From a virus, in IMG/VR virus record IMGVR_UViG_3300049783_001426, positions 1 through 64,000 of that record: a stretch of DNA of 64,000 bases. One strand, 5' to 3'. Within the stretch, counting starts at the first letter, position 1. Each line of letters opens with the position of its first letter. The position numbers and the translations under genes were made by a program. The notes beneath the pieces were generated by a model, which was not told the DNA's origin, ran no database searches, and saw only the letters and a program-made list of their open reading frames with translations. Below are positions 23,841 to 30,795 of the stretch, piece after piece.

Positions 23841-24263
23841 ATGACTAAAGTATTTGAAAATCAAGTCTGCGGTAGATGTGGTGGTACTGGACATTATTCT
23901 TATAATCAGGTTGACGGATCAACATGTTTTAAATGTCGCGGCTCTAAGACAAGGTTGACGCCTCGTGGCCTTGCTTCTCAAAATTATTATAACGACCTTA
24001 TAACCATTCCAATTGGCGATGTCAAAATTGGCGATAAAATTATACCTATGACATTTGAAAGGGCGGGTGTAGTTACTGAAGTATCTGTTGATTCAAGTGG
24101 AGTGTTATTTATAACAGTCAATAATTGTTCTTATGGGATGTCTAACACCTCAACAGTTAAAGTCGTTGTCGTGGGAGATGAAAGGCAGAAAAATATCGAT
24201 TTGGCTTTACTCTTTCAATCCAAACTTACCAAAGCGGGTAAATTAATGAAAAAACACCAATAA
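23841..24263 (+). CDS. DnaJ-type zinc-finger protein
   Basis: 140 residues. Residues 9-36 contain CGRCGGTGHYSY and CFKCRGSK, a single pair of CxxCxGxG repeats as in the DnaJ cysteine-rich domain; no J domain is present. The rest is a beta-rich domain (DVKIGDKIIPMTFERAGVV) of unknown type. It may bind unfolded protein or nucleic acid. It is a single-gene unit driven by the promoter at 23781. Confidence 0.75.
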   Translation: MTKVFENQVCGRCGGTGHYSYNQVDGSTCFKCRGSKTRLTPRGLASQNYYNDLITIPIGDVKIGDKIIPMTFERAGVVTEVSVDSSGVLFITVNNCSYGMSNTSTVKVVVVGDERQKNIDLALLFQSKLTKAGKLMKKHQ

Positions 24264-24311
24264 ATTAACTGGGGTTTTTTTTGGGCGGGGGTCATTGTTT
24301 GATAATTAGCG

Positions 24312-24340
24312 TTGACGCCATGATTTAGATTTAGTAAGAT
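24312..24340 (+). promoter_or_regulatory. Sigma70-type promoter, class B copy 2
   Basis: TTGACG at 24312-24317 and TAAGAT at 24335-24340, spacer 17, then ATATCCGTACTGAAGCAGAC. It repeats the promoter at 23781 almost base for base. It drives the 59-residue gene at 24374. Confidence 0.82.
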
Positions 24341-24373
24341 ATCCGTACTGAAGCAGACAACAGAGACAAAATA

Positions 24374-24553
24374 ATGAAAATATTAAATAAAAACATCGCT
24401 GGAATAGAATGTATCTTAACGTGCTCAAAAACAGCAACTAAGTTAATTTCAAAAAAACACATCACAACACGTTGGAATATAAAAGAAGTTGGTGACAGTG
24501 TCGGTATTTCATTGCTTGGTGCGGAAGCAGTTCGAAGATACATATCTGCTTAA
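24374..24553 (+). CDS. Small hypothetical protein
   Basis: 59 residues, MKILNKNIAGIECILT..., ATG at 24374 and TAA at 24551-24553. Basic, with a likely beta hairpin then helix (GAEAVRRYISA). The start lies 34 bases after the -10 box of the promoter at 24312, the standard distance in this window, and a UUCG hairpin follows. Function unknown. Confidence 0.65.
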   Translation: MKILNKNIAGIECILTCSKTATKLISKKHITTRWNIKEVGDSVGISLLGAEAVRRYISA

Positions 24554-24563
24554 TAATTTAACC

Positions 24564-24577
24564 AGCCCTTCGGGGCT
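24564..24577 (+). terminator. UUCG-loop hairpin, possible terminator
   Basis: AGCCC (24564-24568), TTCG, GGGCT (24573-24577): a 5-bp GC stem closed by the very stable UUCG loop, 11 bases after the gene ending at 24553. The following ATAGGGGTT lacks a T tract, so termination would be inefficient or would need a factor. Confidence 0.55.
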
Positions 24578-24630
24578 ATAGGGGTTAGCATGACAACAAT
24601 AACAGATAATTTAATTAAGAGTTGCAGAGT

Positions 24631-24744
24631 ATGAAATATTTTATTCACGACCGTCATGTAACTCTGTATTGGCGGTACCTTATTGCATATAAATTATATA
24701 TAAGCGCAGAGAAAATATATAACGATGATTTATGGCAAGCTTAA
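24631..24744 (+). CDS. Possible tiny protein
   Basis: A 37-codon frame, MKYFIHDRHVTLYWRYLIAY..., basic and aromatic. A 14-codon frame from ATG 24590 ends overlapping its start (ATGA), which could couple translation. Neither is supported by more than the frame itself, so this may be non-coding. Confidence 0.3.
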   Translation: MKYFIHDRHVTLYWRYLIAYKLYISAEKIYNDDLWQA

Positions 24745-24810
24745 ACAAGCAGTTATTTAGCAGGGGTTTTAGGAAATAGTAATTAATTAAGATATAGTTG
24801 CGAATAAGTG

Positions 24811-24839
24811 TTTACATACGAATTTAGATGTACTATTAT
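24811..24839 (+). promoter_or_regulatory. Sigma70-type promoter
   Basis: TTTACA at 24811-24816 and TATTAT at 24834-24839, spacer 17, followed by ATCGCCACTGAAGCAAAACA, the same start region seen at other promoters here. Confidence 0.8.
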
Positions 24840-24873
24840 ATCGCCACTGAAGCAAAACAAACGAGTAAATAAA

Positions 24874-25113
24874 ATGTCATCATGTAAAGACCTTCTAAGA
24901 ATCCAAATCGAAGATTTCAACTCAGACACTAGTGATACTTGGAGTCCATGTAAGCCTACACTAGCTGAAGAGATGAGTCAGTTGAAGTACAACGCATGTC
25001 ATTATGCTTATGCGGATGAGTCTATAACTAAAGCTGAAGCCATATCAGCATTTGGCCAAGACATATATGACGAAGTAGCAACCGCTGCGTATGAGTATGA
25101 GATGGACATATAA
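24874..25113 (+). CDS. Hypothetical acidic protein
   Basis: 79 residues, MSSCKDLLRIQIEDFN..., ATG at 24874. An in-frame extension upstream overlaps the promoter and is not credible. Acidic, helical, with a tyrosine-rich middle (CHYAYADESITKAEA). It ends 1 base before the ATG of the next gene. Not recognised. Confidence 0.65.
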   Translation: MSSCKDLLRIQIEDFNSDTSDTWSPCKPTLAEEMSQLKYNACHYAYADESITKAEAISAFGQDIYDEVATAAYEYEMDI

Positions 25114-25114
25114 A

Positions 25115-25315
25115 ATGAATGTATCTTGGAAGAGAATGAGTGACAGTGGACATTTATCTACACCTAGCAAAACCCACCTTATCTCTAGGGTTAACACTAC
25201 AGCCTGTGGTAAGCCCATACCAAGGTACGGTGCTGATGTGGATTACGAAGATTCTTGTTATACAGACTGTAAGGTGTGTTCTAATGCCTATGAAAAAAAT
25301 AGACACGCATACTAA
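25115..25315 (+). CDS. Small putative zinc-binding protein
   Basis: 66 residues, MNVSWKRMSDSGHLST.... The C-terminal half has TACGKPIPRYG and DSCYTDCKVCSNAYE, four cysteines in a pattern (C...C-x3-C-x2-C) suitable for zinc. Such small proteins are common in phages and often bind nucleic acid, but the role is unknown. It is co-transcribed with the preceding gene. Confidence 0.65.
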   Translation: MNVSWKRMSDSGHLSTPSKTHLISRVNTTACGKPIPRYGADVDYEDSCYTDCKVCSNAYEKNRHAY

Positions 25316-25324
25316 AATACACCG

Positions 25325-25338
25325 CCCCTTAACTGGGG
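25325..25338 (+). terminator. Weak terminator-like hairpin
   Basis: CCCC (25325-25328) and GGGG (25335-25338) with a 6-base loop, then ATTTCT. Short stem and poor T tract, but placed 9 bases after a gene end. The next 125 bases (25339-25465) hold no gene beyond a three-codon frame, and then the membrane gene starts. Confidence 0.4.
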
Positions 25339-25465
25339 ATTTCTAGTGCAAGTAATATTATTTTTTTATTAATGTAACCACAGGGAATAAAGTAATGAAT
25401 AAATAAAAATTGATGTTGGTGGAGAGAGATAGAGAGACTGTAATAACTAAGCGAGACTAAAAAAA

Positions 25466-25786
25466 ATGATTTATCAATATATTTGGTTAGTAATTATATG
25501 GGCATTGTCGATATATTTATATAGAGTATATGCCAAAAAACTACCAAAAATTATTAAAAAGCACATCTATTTATTGCAGGTTGTAATGTTACTATCTGTA
25601 ATAAGTTTTATGGGCTTACCTGTTAAATTTGAGAGTACTACTTTTAGCGGTAAACGCTCATTTCAAACAGAACATGTGATTGTGGACAAGGTTGATGCAG
25701 ATGCCGAGCCAGATGCTGAAAATTTAGAAAAGCAATACGAAATTTTAAAACAAAACACTAAGGATATTCAAAATGAAATCGATTAA
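25466..25786 (+). CDS. Membrane protein paired with SPFH lipoprotein
   Basis: 106 residues. Two hydrophobic helices: about 4-20 (YIWLVIIWALSIYLY) and 36-53 (YLLQVVMLLSVISFMGL), then an acidic soluble tail (KVDADAEPDAENLEKQYEIL). It overlaps the SPFH gene by 14 bases, so the two are translated together and probably act together in the inner membrane. No family is recognised. Confidence 0.7.
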   Translation: MIYQYIWLVIIWALSIYLYRVYAKKLPKIIKKHIYLLQVVMLLSVISFMGLPVKFESTTFSGKRSFQTEHVIVDKVDADAEPDAENLEKQYEILKQNTKDIQNEID

Positions 25787-26630
25787 ATTTTTAATTATAT
25801 CAGCATTAATACTAACATTGACGGGGTGTGGTTTTTATACGGTACCACCAGCATCCAAAGGAAAAATATTAACCACTTCGGGATATTTACCAGAAGTACT
25901 TGAGTCCGGTAAATACACTCTTTGGGGTCGCGATAGCCTAATTACATTAGACACATCAACTAAAGTTTATAATGAAAGTGTTGATGTAATTTTATCAGAC
26001 AAACTAACACTCAAAGTTGACGTCAGATTTGCTGGACGTATCGCGGGGTCTCCGGCAGTAATAAATACTATGTTTAATGATATTGTTGCGGGACCAGACG
26101 AAAAAATTAACTTCAATGAAGTGTATGCTGTTTATGGTCGTATGATTGTGCGTAATAAAACACGAGAAATTATTAGTGAGTATAACGTCGATGAAGTACA
26201 TAAAAACTACAAACGCATTAGTGCTCAAATCGCAGAAGTTATATCAAGTGCCTTTGTGACTACACCACTAGAAATATCTAATATAGCAATCGGTAACATT
26301 GAATACCCAACGGTAGTAACAGATGCAATACAGGCTAACGAAAAGCGTAGGCTAGCCATTGACAAAGAAAAGGCACAGGCAGCCATTGATATAGTTAAAA
26401 AGAAAAACGAATTAGCTCTTGCTGACGCCAACTACGGTATTCAGATTAAGCTAGCTGAAGCTATACGTGATAAAAATAAAATTATAGGCCAAGGCATTAC
26501 CCCCGCTCTATTGCAACTAAGAGCATTAGAAGTCCAAGAAAAAATGGCCGAAAATAAATCTGCGGTGTTTGTCCCATACGAAGCTATGGGTAGCGTAGGT
26601 GTACAAAACCGAGTCTTTAGTAAAAATTAA
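25773..26630 (+). CDS. SPFH/Band-7 domain lipoprotein
   Basis: 285 residues. The signal peptide MKSIKFLIISALILTLTGC ends in a lipobox with the lipidated cysteine at 19. Residues about 30-190 form an SPFH domain, and 190-285 a charged helical region (ANEKRRLAIDKEKAQAAIDI) typical of prohibitin/HflK/HflC-like proteins. Such proteins build rings on membranes and in bacteria regulate the FtsH protease. In a phage it may modulate FtsH, alter the envelope or exclude other phages; this is inference. A strong terminator follows. Confidence 0.88.
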   Translation: MKSIKFLIISALILTLTGCGFYTVPPASKGKILTTSGYLPEVLESGKYTLWGRDSLITLDTSTKVYNESVDVILSDKLTLKVDVRFAGRIAGSPAVINTMFNDIVAGPDEKINFNEVYAVYGRMIVRNKTREIISEYNVDEVHKNYKRISAQIAEVISSAFVTTPLEISNIAIGNIEYPTVVTDAIQANEKRRLAIDKEKAQAAIDIVKKKNELALADANYGIQIKLAEAIRDKNKIIGQGITPALLQLRALEVQEKMAENKSAVFVPYEAMGSVGVQNRVFSKN

Positions 26631-26657
26631 ATCGTAATTAAATCGTAAGTAGAATAT

Positions 26658-26683
26658 AAAAACCCCACTAATGTGGGGTTTTT
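26658..26683 (+). terminator. Strong intrinsic terminator
   Basis: AAAAACCCCAC (26658-26668), loop TAAT, GTGGGGTTTTT (26673-26683). GC-rich core with a T tract continuing TATT. The same loop and core recur at 57420 and, slightly changed, at 59133. Confidence 0.93.
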
Positions 26684-26717
26684 ATTGCACGTCATAAACT
26701 ATTACTGAAAATAGGGG

Positions 26718-26746
26718 TTGACGCCATGCGTTAAATTTAGTAATAT
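26718..26746 (+). promoter_or_regulatory. Sigma70-type promoter
   Basis: TTGACG at 26718-26723 and TAATAT at 26741-26746, spacer 17, then AACCCCACTGAA. It shares TTGACGCCATG with the promoter at 24312. Confidence 0.82.
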
Positions 26747-26782
26747 AACCCCACTGAATAAATTTACCGAATCGAGAATATT

Positions 26783-26953
26783 ATGGCCAACCAGACACTA
26801 GACTTAGGCAACAATGAACAATTATCTAGCGGTGTGTTTCCTAACAGTGATGGTACTTTTACTGCATTAACCTTTACTAAAAGCAAAGATTTTAAAACTC
26901 AAGGTGGGGCGAACCGCTGGTACAGCAAAAACACCGGAGAGCAGGTCTTATGA
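26783..26953 (+). CDS. DUF1391-like small protein
   Basis: 56 residues. MANQTLDLGNNEQLSSGVFP, then SDGTFTALTFTKSKDFKT and GGANRWYSKN closely follow the pattern of the DUF1391 family known from enterobacterial prophages (E. coli YdfA type). The function of that family is not known to me. It overlaps the next gene by ATGA and is driven by the promoter at 26718. Its presence suggests exchange with temperate phages. Confidence 0.72.
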   Translation: MANQTLDLGNNEQLSSGVFPNSDGTFTALTFTKSKDFKTQGGANRWYSKNTGEQVL

Positions 26954-27273
26954 AGCTTATTATAGAAAGCGGTATATTCTGGCTGTCCGGTAGTCATAAA
27001 CAAAAAGCAATGATAGACGAAATGAGGGTGCAATTAGAGCATAAGCTTGACGCTGTAGTTGCGGCTGATGAAAGTGATGATGATGAAATATGCTTAGTGT
27101 TCTGCTATGACAAAGATGCTTACATAATAGATGATGTTAGGTGGCAATATAGAAAGATTAAGAAAGAACTTACGTTAATGAAAATGAACTCACTATATTA
27201 TGTATATAAGAGGGAAGATGCACCAGAAGAGTTAATTACTCGACATCCTGTCGCCAAAGCCTATAATGGCTAA
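26950..27273 (+). CDS. Hypothetical protein
   Basis: 107 residues, MKLIIESGIFWLSGSHKQ..., alternating beta and helix with an acidic centre (ESDDDEICLVFCYDKD). Translation is coupled to the DUF1391-like gene by a 4-base overlap. Not recognised. Confidence 0.62.
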   Translation: MKLIIESGIFWLSGSHKQKAMIDEMRVQLEHKLDAVVAADESDDDEICLVFCYDKDAYIIDDVRWQYRKIKKELTLMKMNSLYYVYKREDAPEELITRHPVAKAYNG

Positions 27274-27298
27274 TTTAATAAACCCCAAGGATAATTAA

Positions 27299-27508
27299 AT
27301 GCTTCAAATAATAGATGACGTCACCAACTCTCAAGGCATAACCACATTTGAATTTAGTGATGGTACTACTTTGAATGCTAGGCAGTTGCATCACATCTCA
27401 GGGGCACCATTTGTGGCAATAGATAAGGTCACTGCACTGCAATGTAACTTAGTAATGGGTTGGAGCGGCTGCGCCATGCACCGTGATGCCGAACAGAGGA
27501 AATCCTAA
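27299..27508 (+). CDS. Hypothetical protein
   Basis: 69 residues, MLQIIDDVTNSQGITTFEFS..., a small beta-rich protein with WSGCAMHRD near the end. Its end overlaps the next start by one base (TAATG). Function unknown. Confidence 0.6.
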   Translation: MLQIIDDVTNSQGITTFEFSDGTTLNARQLHHISGAPFVAIDKVTALQCNLVMGWSGCAMHRDAEQRKS

Positions 27509-27984
27509 TGAGTAAGAAGAAAATTAAGCCAAGGGTATTCATAATGAAAAATAAGCTAAGCCTTAAGCCAACTTTTATATCACAATTAACAGCATTGGCA
27601 ACCACGATGGACACTACAGTAGAATATGAATTTGATATGTATTCTTATTGCAAAACTGCATGTTGTATTTGTGGTCACCAAGTCAAAACAAATAAATTAG
27701 ATTTATTTCCGCTGGCTAAAAGTTCTCGATGGCCTGAAACCAAGGCTAGGGTTCTATTAGATGACCTAAATTATGCATGTGAGCGACTGCTCGGTGAGTC
27801 ATATCTATCAATGTCAGTTCATTACTCAGGCTCAGTCAGTAGACGTAATAAAGCAAGACTTTCTAATCTACTTAATAATGAACAGCTTATGCACGAGCAC
27901 CTGACAGGAGAATCAAGTCCCAAAATTTCTGCGGATTATATGAGAATGCTCATTGGTATTTTATCAAAAAATAAGTTGGGTTAA
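27508..27984 (+). CDS. Hypothetical zinc-site protein, paralog A
   Basis: 158 residues. After a basic extension, KLSLKPTFISQL begins a domain shared with the gene at 27988: ACCICGHQ, LDLFPLAKS, LNYACERL, SSPKISADYMRMLIGI. CCxCG plus a later cysteine (NYAC) may bind metal. No known family is recognised. The two genes arose by tandem duplication. Confidence 0.7.
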   Translation: MSKKKIKPRVFIMKNKLSLKPTFISQLTALATTMDTTVEYEFDMYSYCKTACCICGHQVKTNKLDLFPLAKSSRWPETKARVLLDDLNYACERLLGESYLSMSVHYSGSVSRRNKARLSNLLNNEQLMHEHLTGESSPKISADYMRMLIGILSKNKLG

Positions 27985-27987
27985 CTA

Positions 27988-28713
27988 ATGAATAATAAGC
28001 TAAAAATTAAGCCAACTTTTATATCACAGTTAATGGTATTGGCAGTCACCATGGACAAAACACCATCATCGGGATTTTTTATGGGGTCTTGGTGCGGAAC
28101 TTCATGTTGTATTTGTGGAAATCAAGCGATTACTAATAACTTAGATTTATTTCCATTAGCTAAAAGTGCTCGTTTGTTGGTCACGAAGGCTATGTTTGTG
28201 TCGGATGAGTTAAATTATGCTTGTGAACGCCTGACCAATGAAACAAAATTATCTCGTTCAGTATATGAAGCATTTTCTACAGCTAGGCATAACATGGCAT
28301 CTAGTTCCGGCTTACTTAATAAACATCAGCTTAGACACCCCCATCTTAATGGAAACTCAAGCCCAAAAATCGCAACTGATTATATAAGAATGATTATTGG
28401 TATTGTATCGAAACCAGAAATATTCGCAGAACGTATAATTTTAAATAAAGCACCACTAGGGGCAACTCATTACTTAATTAATCAATATAATTTTACAGAG
28501 GGTTATTTTCAACTAACTGAAGATTGTGATGTATTGGTTGATGGATTTAATGGCTGGGAGACAGTCGATATTGATATTTCAATAAACGGCAATCATGAGG
28601 TTCGGTGCATATCTGATATAGCGCGTCAAGTAGAATTGTTCGATAAAATCACTGAGCTTGAGCAAAACAATGGGATTGTGTCGACAGTTGCCTGCCTCAT
28701 GGGGGGTTTGTAG
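27988..28713 (+). CDS. Hypothetical zinc-site protein, paralog B
   Basis: 241 residues. The first 140 match paralog A (IKPTFISQLMVLAVTMDKT, SCCICGNQ, LDLFPLAKS, LNYACERL, SSPKIATDYIRMIIGI). The last 100 residues are unique and beta-rich (GATHYLINQYNFTEGYF), so one copy gained or the other lost a domain. It lies 3 bases after paralog A. Its TAG overlaps a GTG start downstream. Confidence 0.7.
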   Translation: MNNKLKIKPTFISQLMVLAVTMDKTPSSGFFMGSWCGTSCCICGNQAITNNLDLFPLAKSARLLVTKAMFVSDELNYACERLTNETKLSRSVYEAFSTARHNMASSSGLLNKHQLRHPHLNGNSSPKIATDYIRMIIGIVSKPEIFAERIILNKAPLGATHYLINQYNFTEGYFQLTEDCDVLVDGFNGWETVDIDISINGNHEVRCISDIARQVELFDKITELEQNNGIVSTVACLMGGL

Positions 28714-29174
28714 TGAATAATATACATTTATCTATTAGTCTTAGGCAGGCCAACAAGAAAATAGGTGAGCAGAAACTTAAGATTTCGGAGCTTACCAAAT
28801 ACAACGGCGAACTTGTGGCTGACCAAGTTGTAAATGAAATATTATGGAAAGAGCGTATTGCAGGGCTTGAGAAAGAGAAGTCCGAAGCATTGGCTTGTAT
28901 AGAATGGACTAAACAAGGGCACGAAGAATATTTAGAGGGTGAGTATGAGGGGCAATTAGGTGATGCCGAAAGCGTTCTTAGAGAAATGAAATCTAAAAAC
29001 GCAGAGCTTGAAAAAGACATTTCAATCGCTACAAAAATAATGATTGATATAACTAACGCGCAGACTGTTACGGATGACGGTCATAGTGTGGGTTATCTCG
29101 TTACAAATAAGGTGATGAAAAAACTTGATGTATTTATTAGTAAAGCACTAAAAAATAAAAAAAAAGGTTTTTAA
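28713..29174 (+). CDS. Coiled-coil hypothetical protein, GTG start
   Basis: 153 residues from a GTG that overlaps the previous stop. Residues 5-105 form a long coiled coil (SLRQANKKIGEQKLKISELT, ... LEKEKSEAL...), followed by a short globular end. Not recognised. Confidence 0.62.
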   Translation: MNNIHLSISLRQANKKIGEQKLKISELTKYNGELVADQVVNEILWKERIAGLEKEKSEALACIEWTKQGHEEYLEGEYEGQLGDAESVLREMKSKNAELEKDISIATKIMIDITNAQTVTDDGHSVGYLVTNKVMKKLDVFISKALKNKKKGF

Positions 29175-29371
29175 TGAGAATTAAATTTAATTATATTATA
29201 TCCTTAGTGGGATTGTCTATACTTATTATATCGCCCTTTATTATGCCGTGGTTTATTCTAGAAATAACATTTTCTTCGGGTGCTATGGGGTATTTTAAAG
29301 TCTGGGGTTATATTTGTTGTTGTTGTGTATTCCTAATGGTACCCCATTTAGCTGATAAATGGGTGGAATAA
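29174..29371 (+). CDS. Small two-helix membrane protein
   Basis: 65 residues with two hydrophobic helices, about 8-30 (IISLVGLSILIISPFIMPWF) and 42-58 (VWGYICCCCVFLMV), the second with four adjacent cysteines. Short charged ends. Likely an inner-membrane protein; function unknown. It is the last gene before a new promoter. Confidence 0.62.
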   Translation: MRIKFNYIISLVGLSILIISPFIMPWFILEITFSSGAMGYFKVWGYICCCCVFLMVPHLADKWVE

Positions 29372-29390
29372 TAAAATACAACGAAATTGC

Positions 29391-29418
29391 TTTACAATAT
29401 GCTTGGGTTGGGTATAAT
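29391..29418 (+). promoter_or_regulatory. Sigma70-type promoter, class A
   Basis: TTTACA at 29391-29396 and consensus TATAAT at 29413-29418, spacer 16. The -10 lies inside the inverted repeat at 29402-29431. Confidence 0.85.
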
Positions 29419-29431
29419 TACCTAACTCAAG
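29402..29431. promoter_or_regulatory. Operator-like inverted repeat over the -10
   Basis: CTTGGGTTGGGTA (29402-29414) and TACCTAACTCAAG (29419-29431) are complementary in 11 of 13 positions around TAAT. The repeat extends on both sides of the -10 box, so it is a DNA-level site rather than a leader hairpin. GGTA-N4-TACC recurs at the promoters at 54923, 57459, 59164 and 62360. Confidence 0.65.
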
Positions 29432-29453
29432 CATAACATCTTAGGAATTCTAA

Positions 29454-29741
29454 ATGGCAAAGGTATTCGCGGTAATTCTAGAAGACCAAGACTTAGTTTT
29501 AAAAACATGGTCTAGTGCTAAATTATTTAATAAAACCGAGTCGTGGTTAGATGATAAATTTATTTGTATCGCAACCTCTGATGATTTTAAAGGTAATAAT
29601 AGTTTTCCACCACGTGGAGTATTCGATGATGAAATTATAGAAGGCGAGGTCTCGTTTTTTATTCGAACACAGAATGAGATTGCAGCTCACAATATTATGC
29701 ATGATGCGCGTAATAATTATATGGGTTTGAGTAAATTATGA
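29454..29741 (+). CDS. Hypothetical protein
   Basis: 95 residues, MAKVFAVILEDQDLVLKTWS..., mixed alpha-beta. First gene of a unit of five short genes (29454-30781) with 4-base overlaps that ends at the clamp-loader gene. No family is recognised. Confidence 0.62.
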   Translation: MAKVFAVILEDQDLVLKTWSSAKLFNKTESWLDDKFICIATSDDFKGNNSFPPRGVFDDEIIEGEVSFFIRTQNEIAAHNIMHDARNNYMGLSKL

Positions 29742-29935
29742 ATTTATCACAGAAGAAAAATTGCAATGGATGTAAGGCTGGGTGGTACAATACTCATCCC
29801 CTTAATCACAAATGTGACCTACATATACCCATTAAAAATGGAAATTATGAGGGTATACCACTCAAGCCATGCATGAAGCCATTAACTAATAAAGACTATG
29901 CTAGTCTTATAATAATACGTAGGAATAAATCATGA
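29738..29935 (+). CDS. Small cysteine-containing protein
   Basis: 65 residues with CNGC, HKCDLH and KPCMKP, four cysteines and two histidines within the first 50 residues; a likely zinc-binding protein. It overlaps both neighbours by ATGA. Function unknown. Confidence 0.6.
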   Translation: MNLSQKKNCNGCKAGWYNTHPLNHKCDLHIPIKNGNYEGIPLKPCMKPLTNKDYASLIIIRRNKS

Positions 29936-30345
29936 AGAGTATAAATTGGAATGAATTATCACAACTTGGGTTAGTTGAACTAATTAATAGAGAAACCCTA
30001 CATCCATTGGGCTTGTCAATTTCAGTAGAACCTGATACTGGAATCAGTAGAAAAATTATAGTTTCTCCCGATGGCGGTTTTCACTACAAACATATAAAGC
30101 CAGAATTGGTAAGTGATGACGTGATTACCCGCAGACTTAATGAAATTCTATCAACTCGGGACGATGGCAATGAGTTGGATACTGAAAAATCGACTGAGGT
30201 AGAAAAACTAAATCAAAAAGCAGAAGGTGTGTTTGATGCCATTTCCACAATTCCAACCGCAAACTATTTTGGGTCGAATTTTATTAGTCTTACGGCACTT
30301 AATAATTTCGGCGTATCATTAAAGCAAAAAGCAGAGAAATTGTGA
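29932..30345 (+). CDS. Hypothetical protein
   Basis: 137 residues. An N-terminal beta-rich segment (LGLSISVEPDTGISRKIIVS) is followed by a charged helical region. There is no recognised domain. Its TGA overlaps the GTG start of the next gene. Confidence 0.6.
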   Translation: MKSINWNELSQLGLVELINRETLHPLGLSISVEPDTGISRKIIVSPDGGFHYKHIKPELVSDDVITRRLNEILSTRDDGNELDTEKSTEVEKLNQKAEGVFDAISTIPTANYFGSNFISLTALNNFGVSLKQKAEKL

Positions 30346-30557
30346 TTAGGAAGGTGATAGTTGACGGTATTTGTCCATATATCATATCGTATGAATACAA
30401 TATGATTGACCCACCTAAAGTTTTATCAGTAGAGTACTTAGACGGTAGCATTATTTGCGACGTTACTGTATTACTTGCAATGATCAACAAACAACATTAT
30501 AATATGATTTTATGCCTTCATATATCTTCTATGAAAAACTACAAATTACTAAGGTAA
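30342..30557 (+). CDS. Small hypothetical protein, GTG start
   Basis: 71 residues, from GTG at 30342 overlapping the previous stop. Beta-rich (KVIVDGICPYIISYEYN). The end of the gene carries the ribosome site (AAGG) for the next gene. Function unknown. Confidence 0.55.
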   Translation: MIRKVIVDGICPYIISYEYNMIDPPKVLSVEYLDGSIICDVTVLLAMINKQHYNMILCLHISSMKNYKLLR

Positions 30558-30562
30558 ATATA

Positions 30563-30781
30563 ATGAGTAAAAGAAAAACAAAACATATTATTGCTGCGGT
30601 GCATCCAGATAAATCTATTTTGGCCATGAACGTTTTCACTAATAAATTTTTATGGTATCGCGTTAATTCTAAAGAAATTTATTCTTTTTTAGAATCGGGT
30701 CATGGTGTAGAAATGGACGACGTTAATCCAAAATCTTGGGTACTAAAACAAATAAATAGTGGCATTAGACTAATTCGTTAA
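30563..30781 (+). CDS. Small hypothetical protein
   Basis: 72 residues from ATG at 30563 (MSKRKTKHIIAAVHPDKSI). An in-frame ATG 51 bases upstream overlaps the previous gene and lacks a site. Basic protein, possibly DNA-binding from its charge; it directly precedes the clamp loader gene. Confidence 0.6.
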   Translation: MSKRKTKHIIAAVHPDKSILAMNVFTNKFLWYRVNSKEIYSFLESGHGVEMDDVNPKSWVLKQINSGIRLIR

Positions 30782-30795
30782 CAATTGGAAATTTT

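Noticed and set aside
24264-24300. GGGGTTTTTTTTGGGCGGGGG as a terminator
   Set aside because: The T run is there, but no complementary C-rich arm precedes it, so no stem forms.
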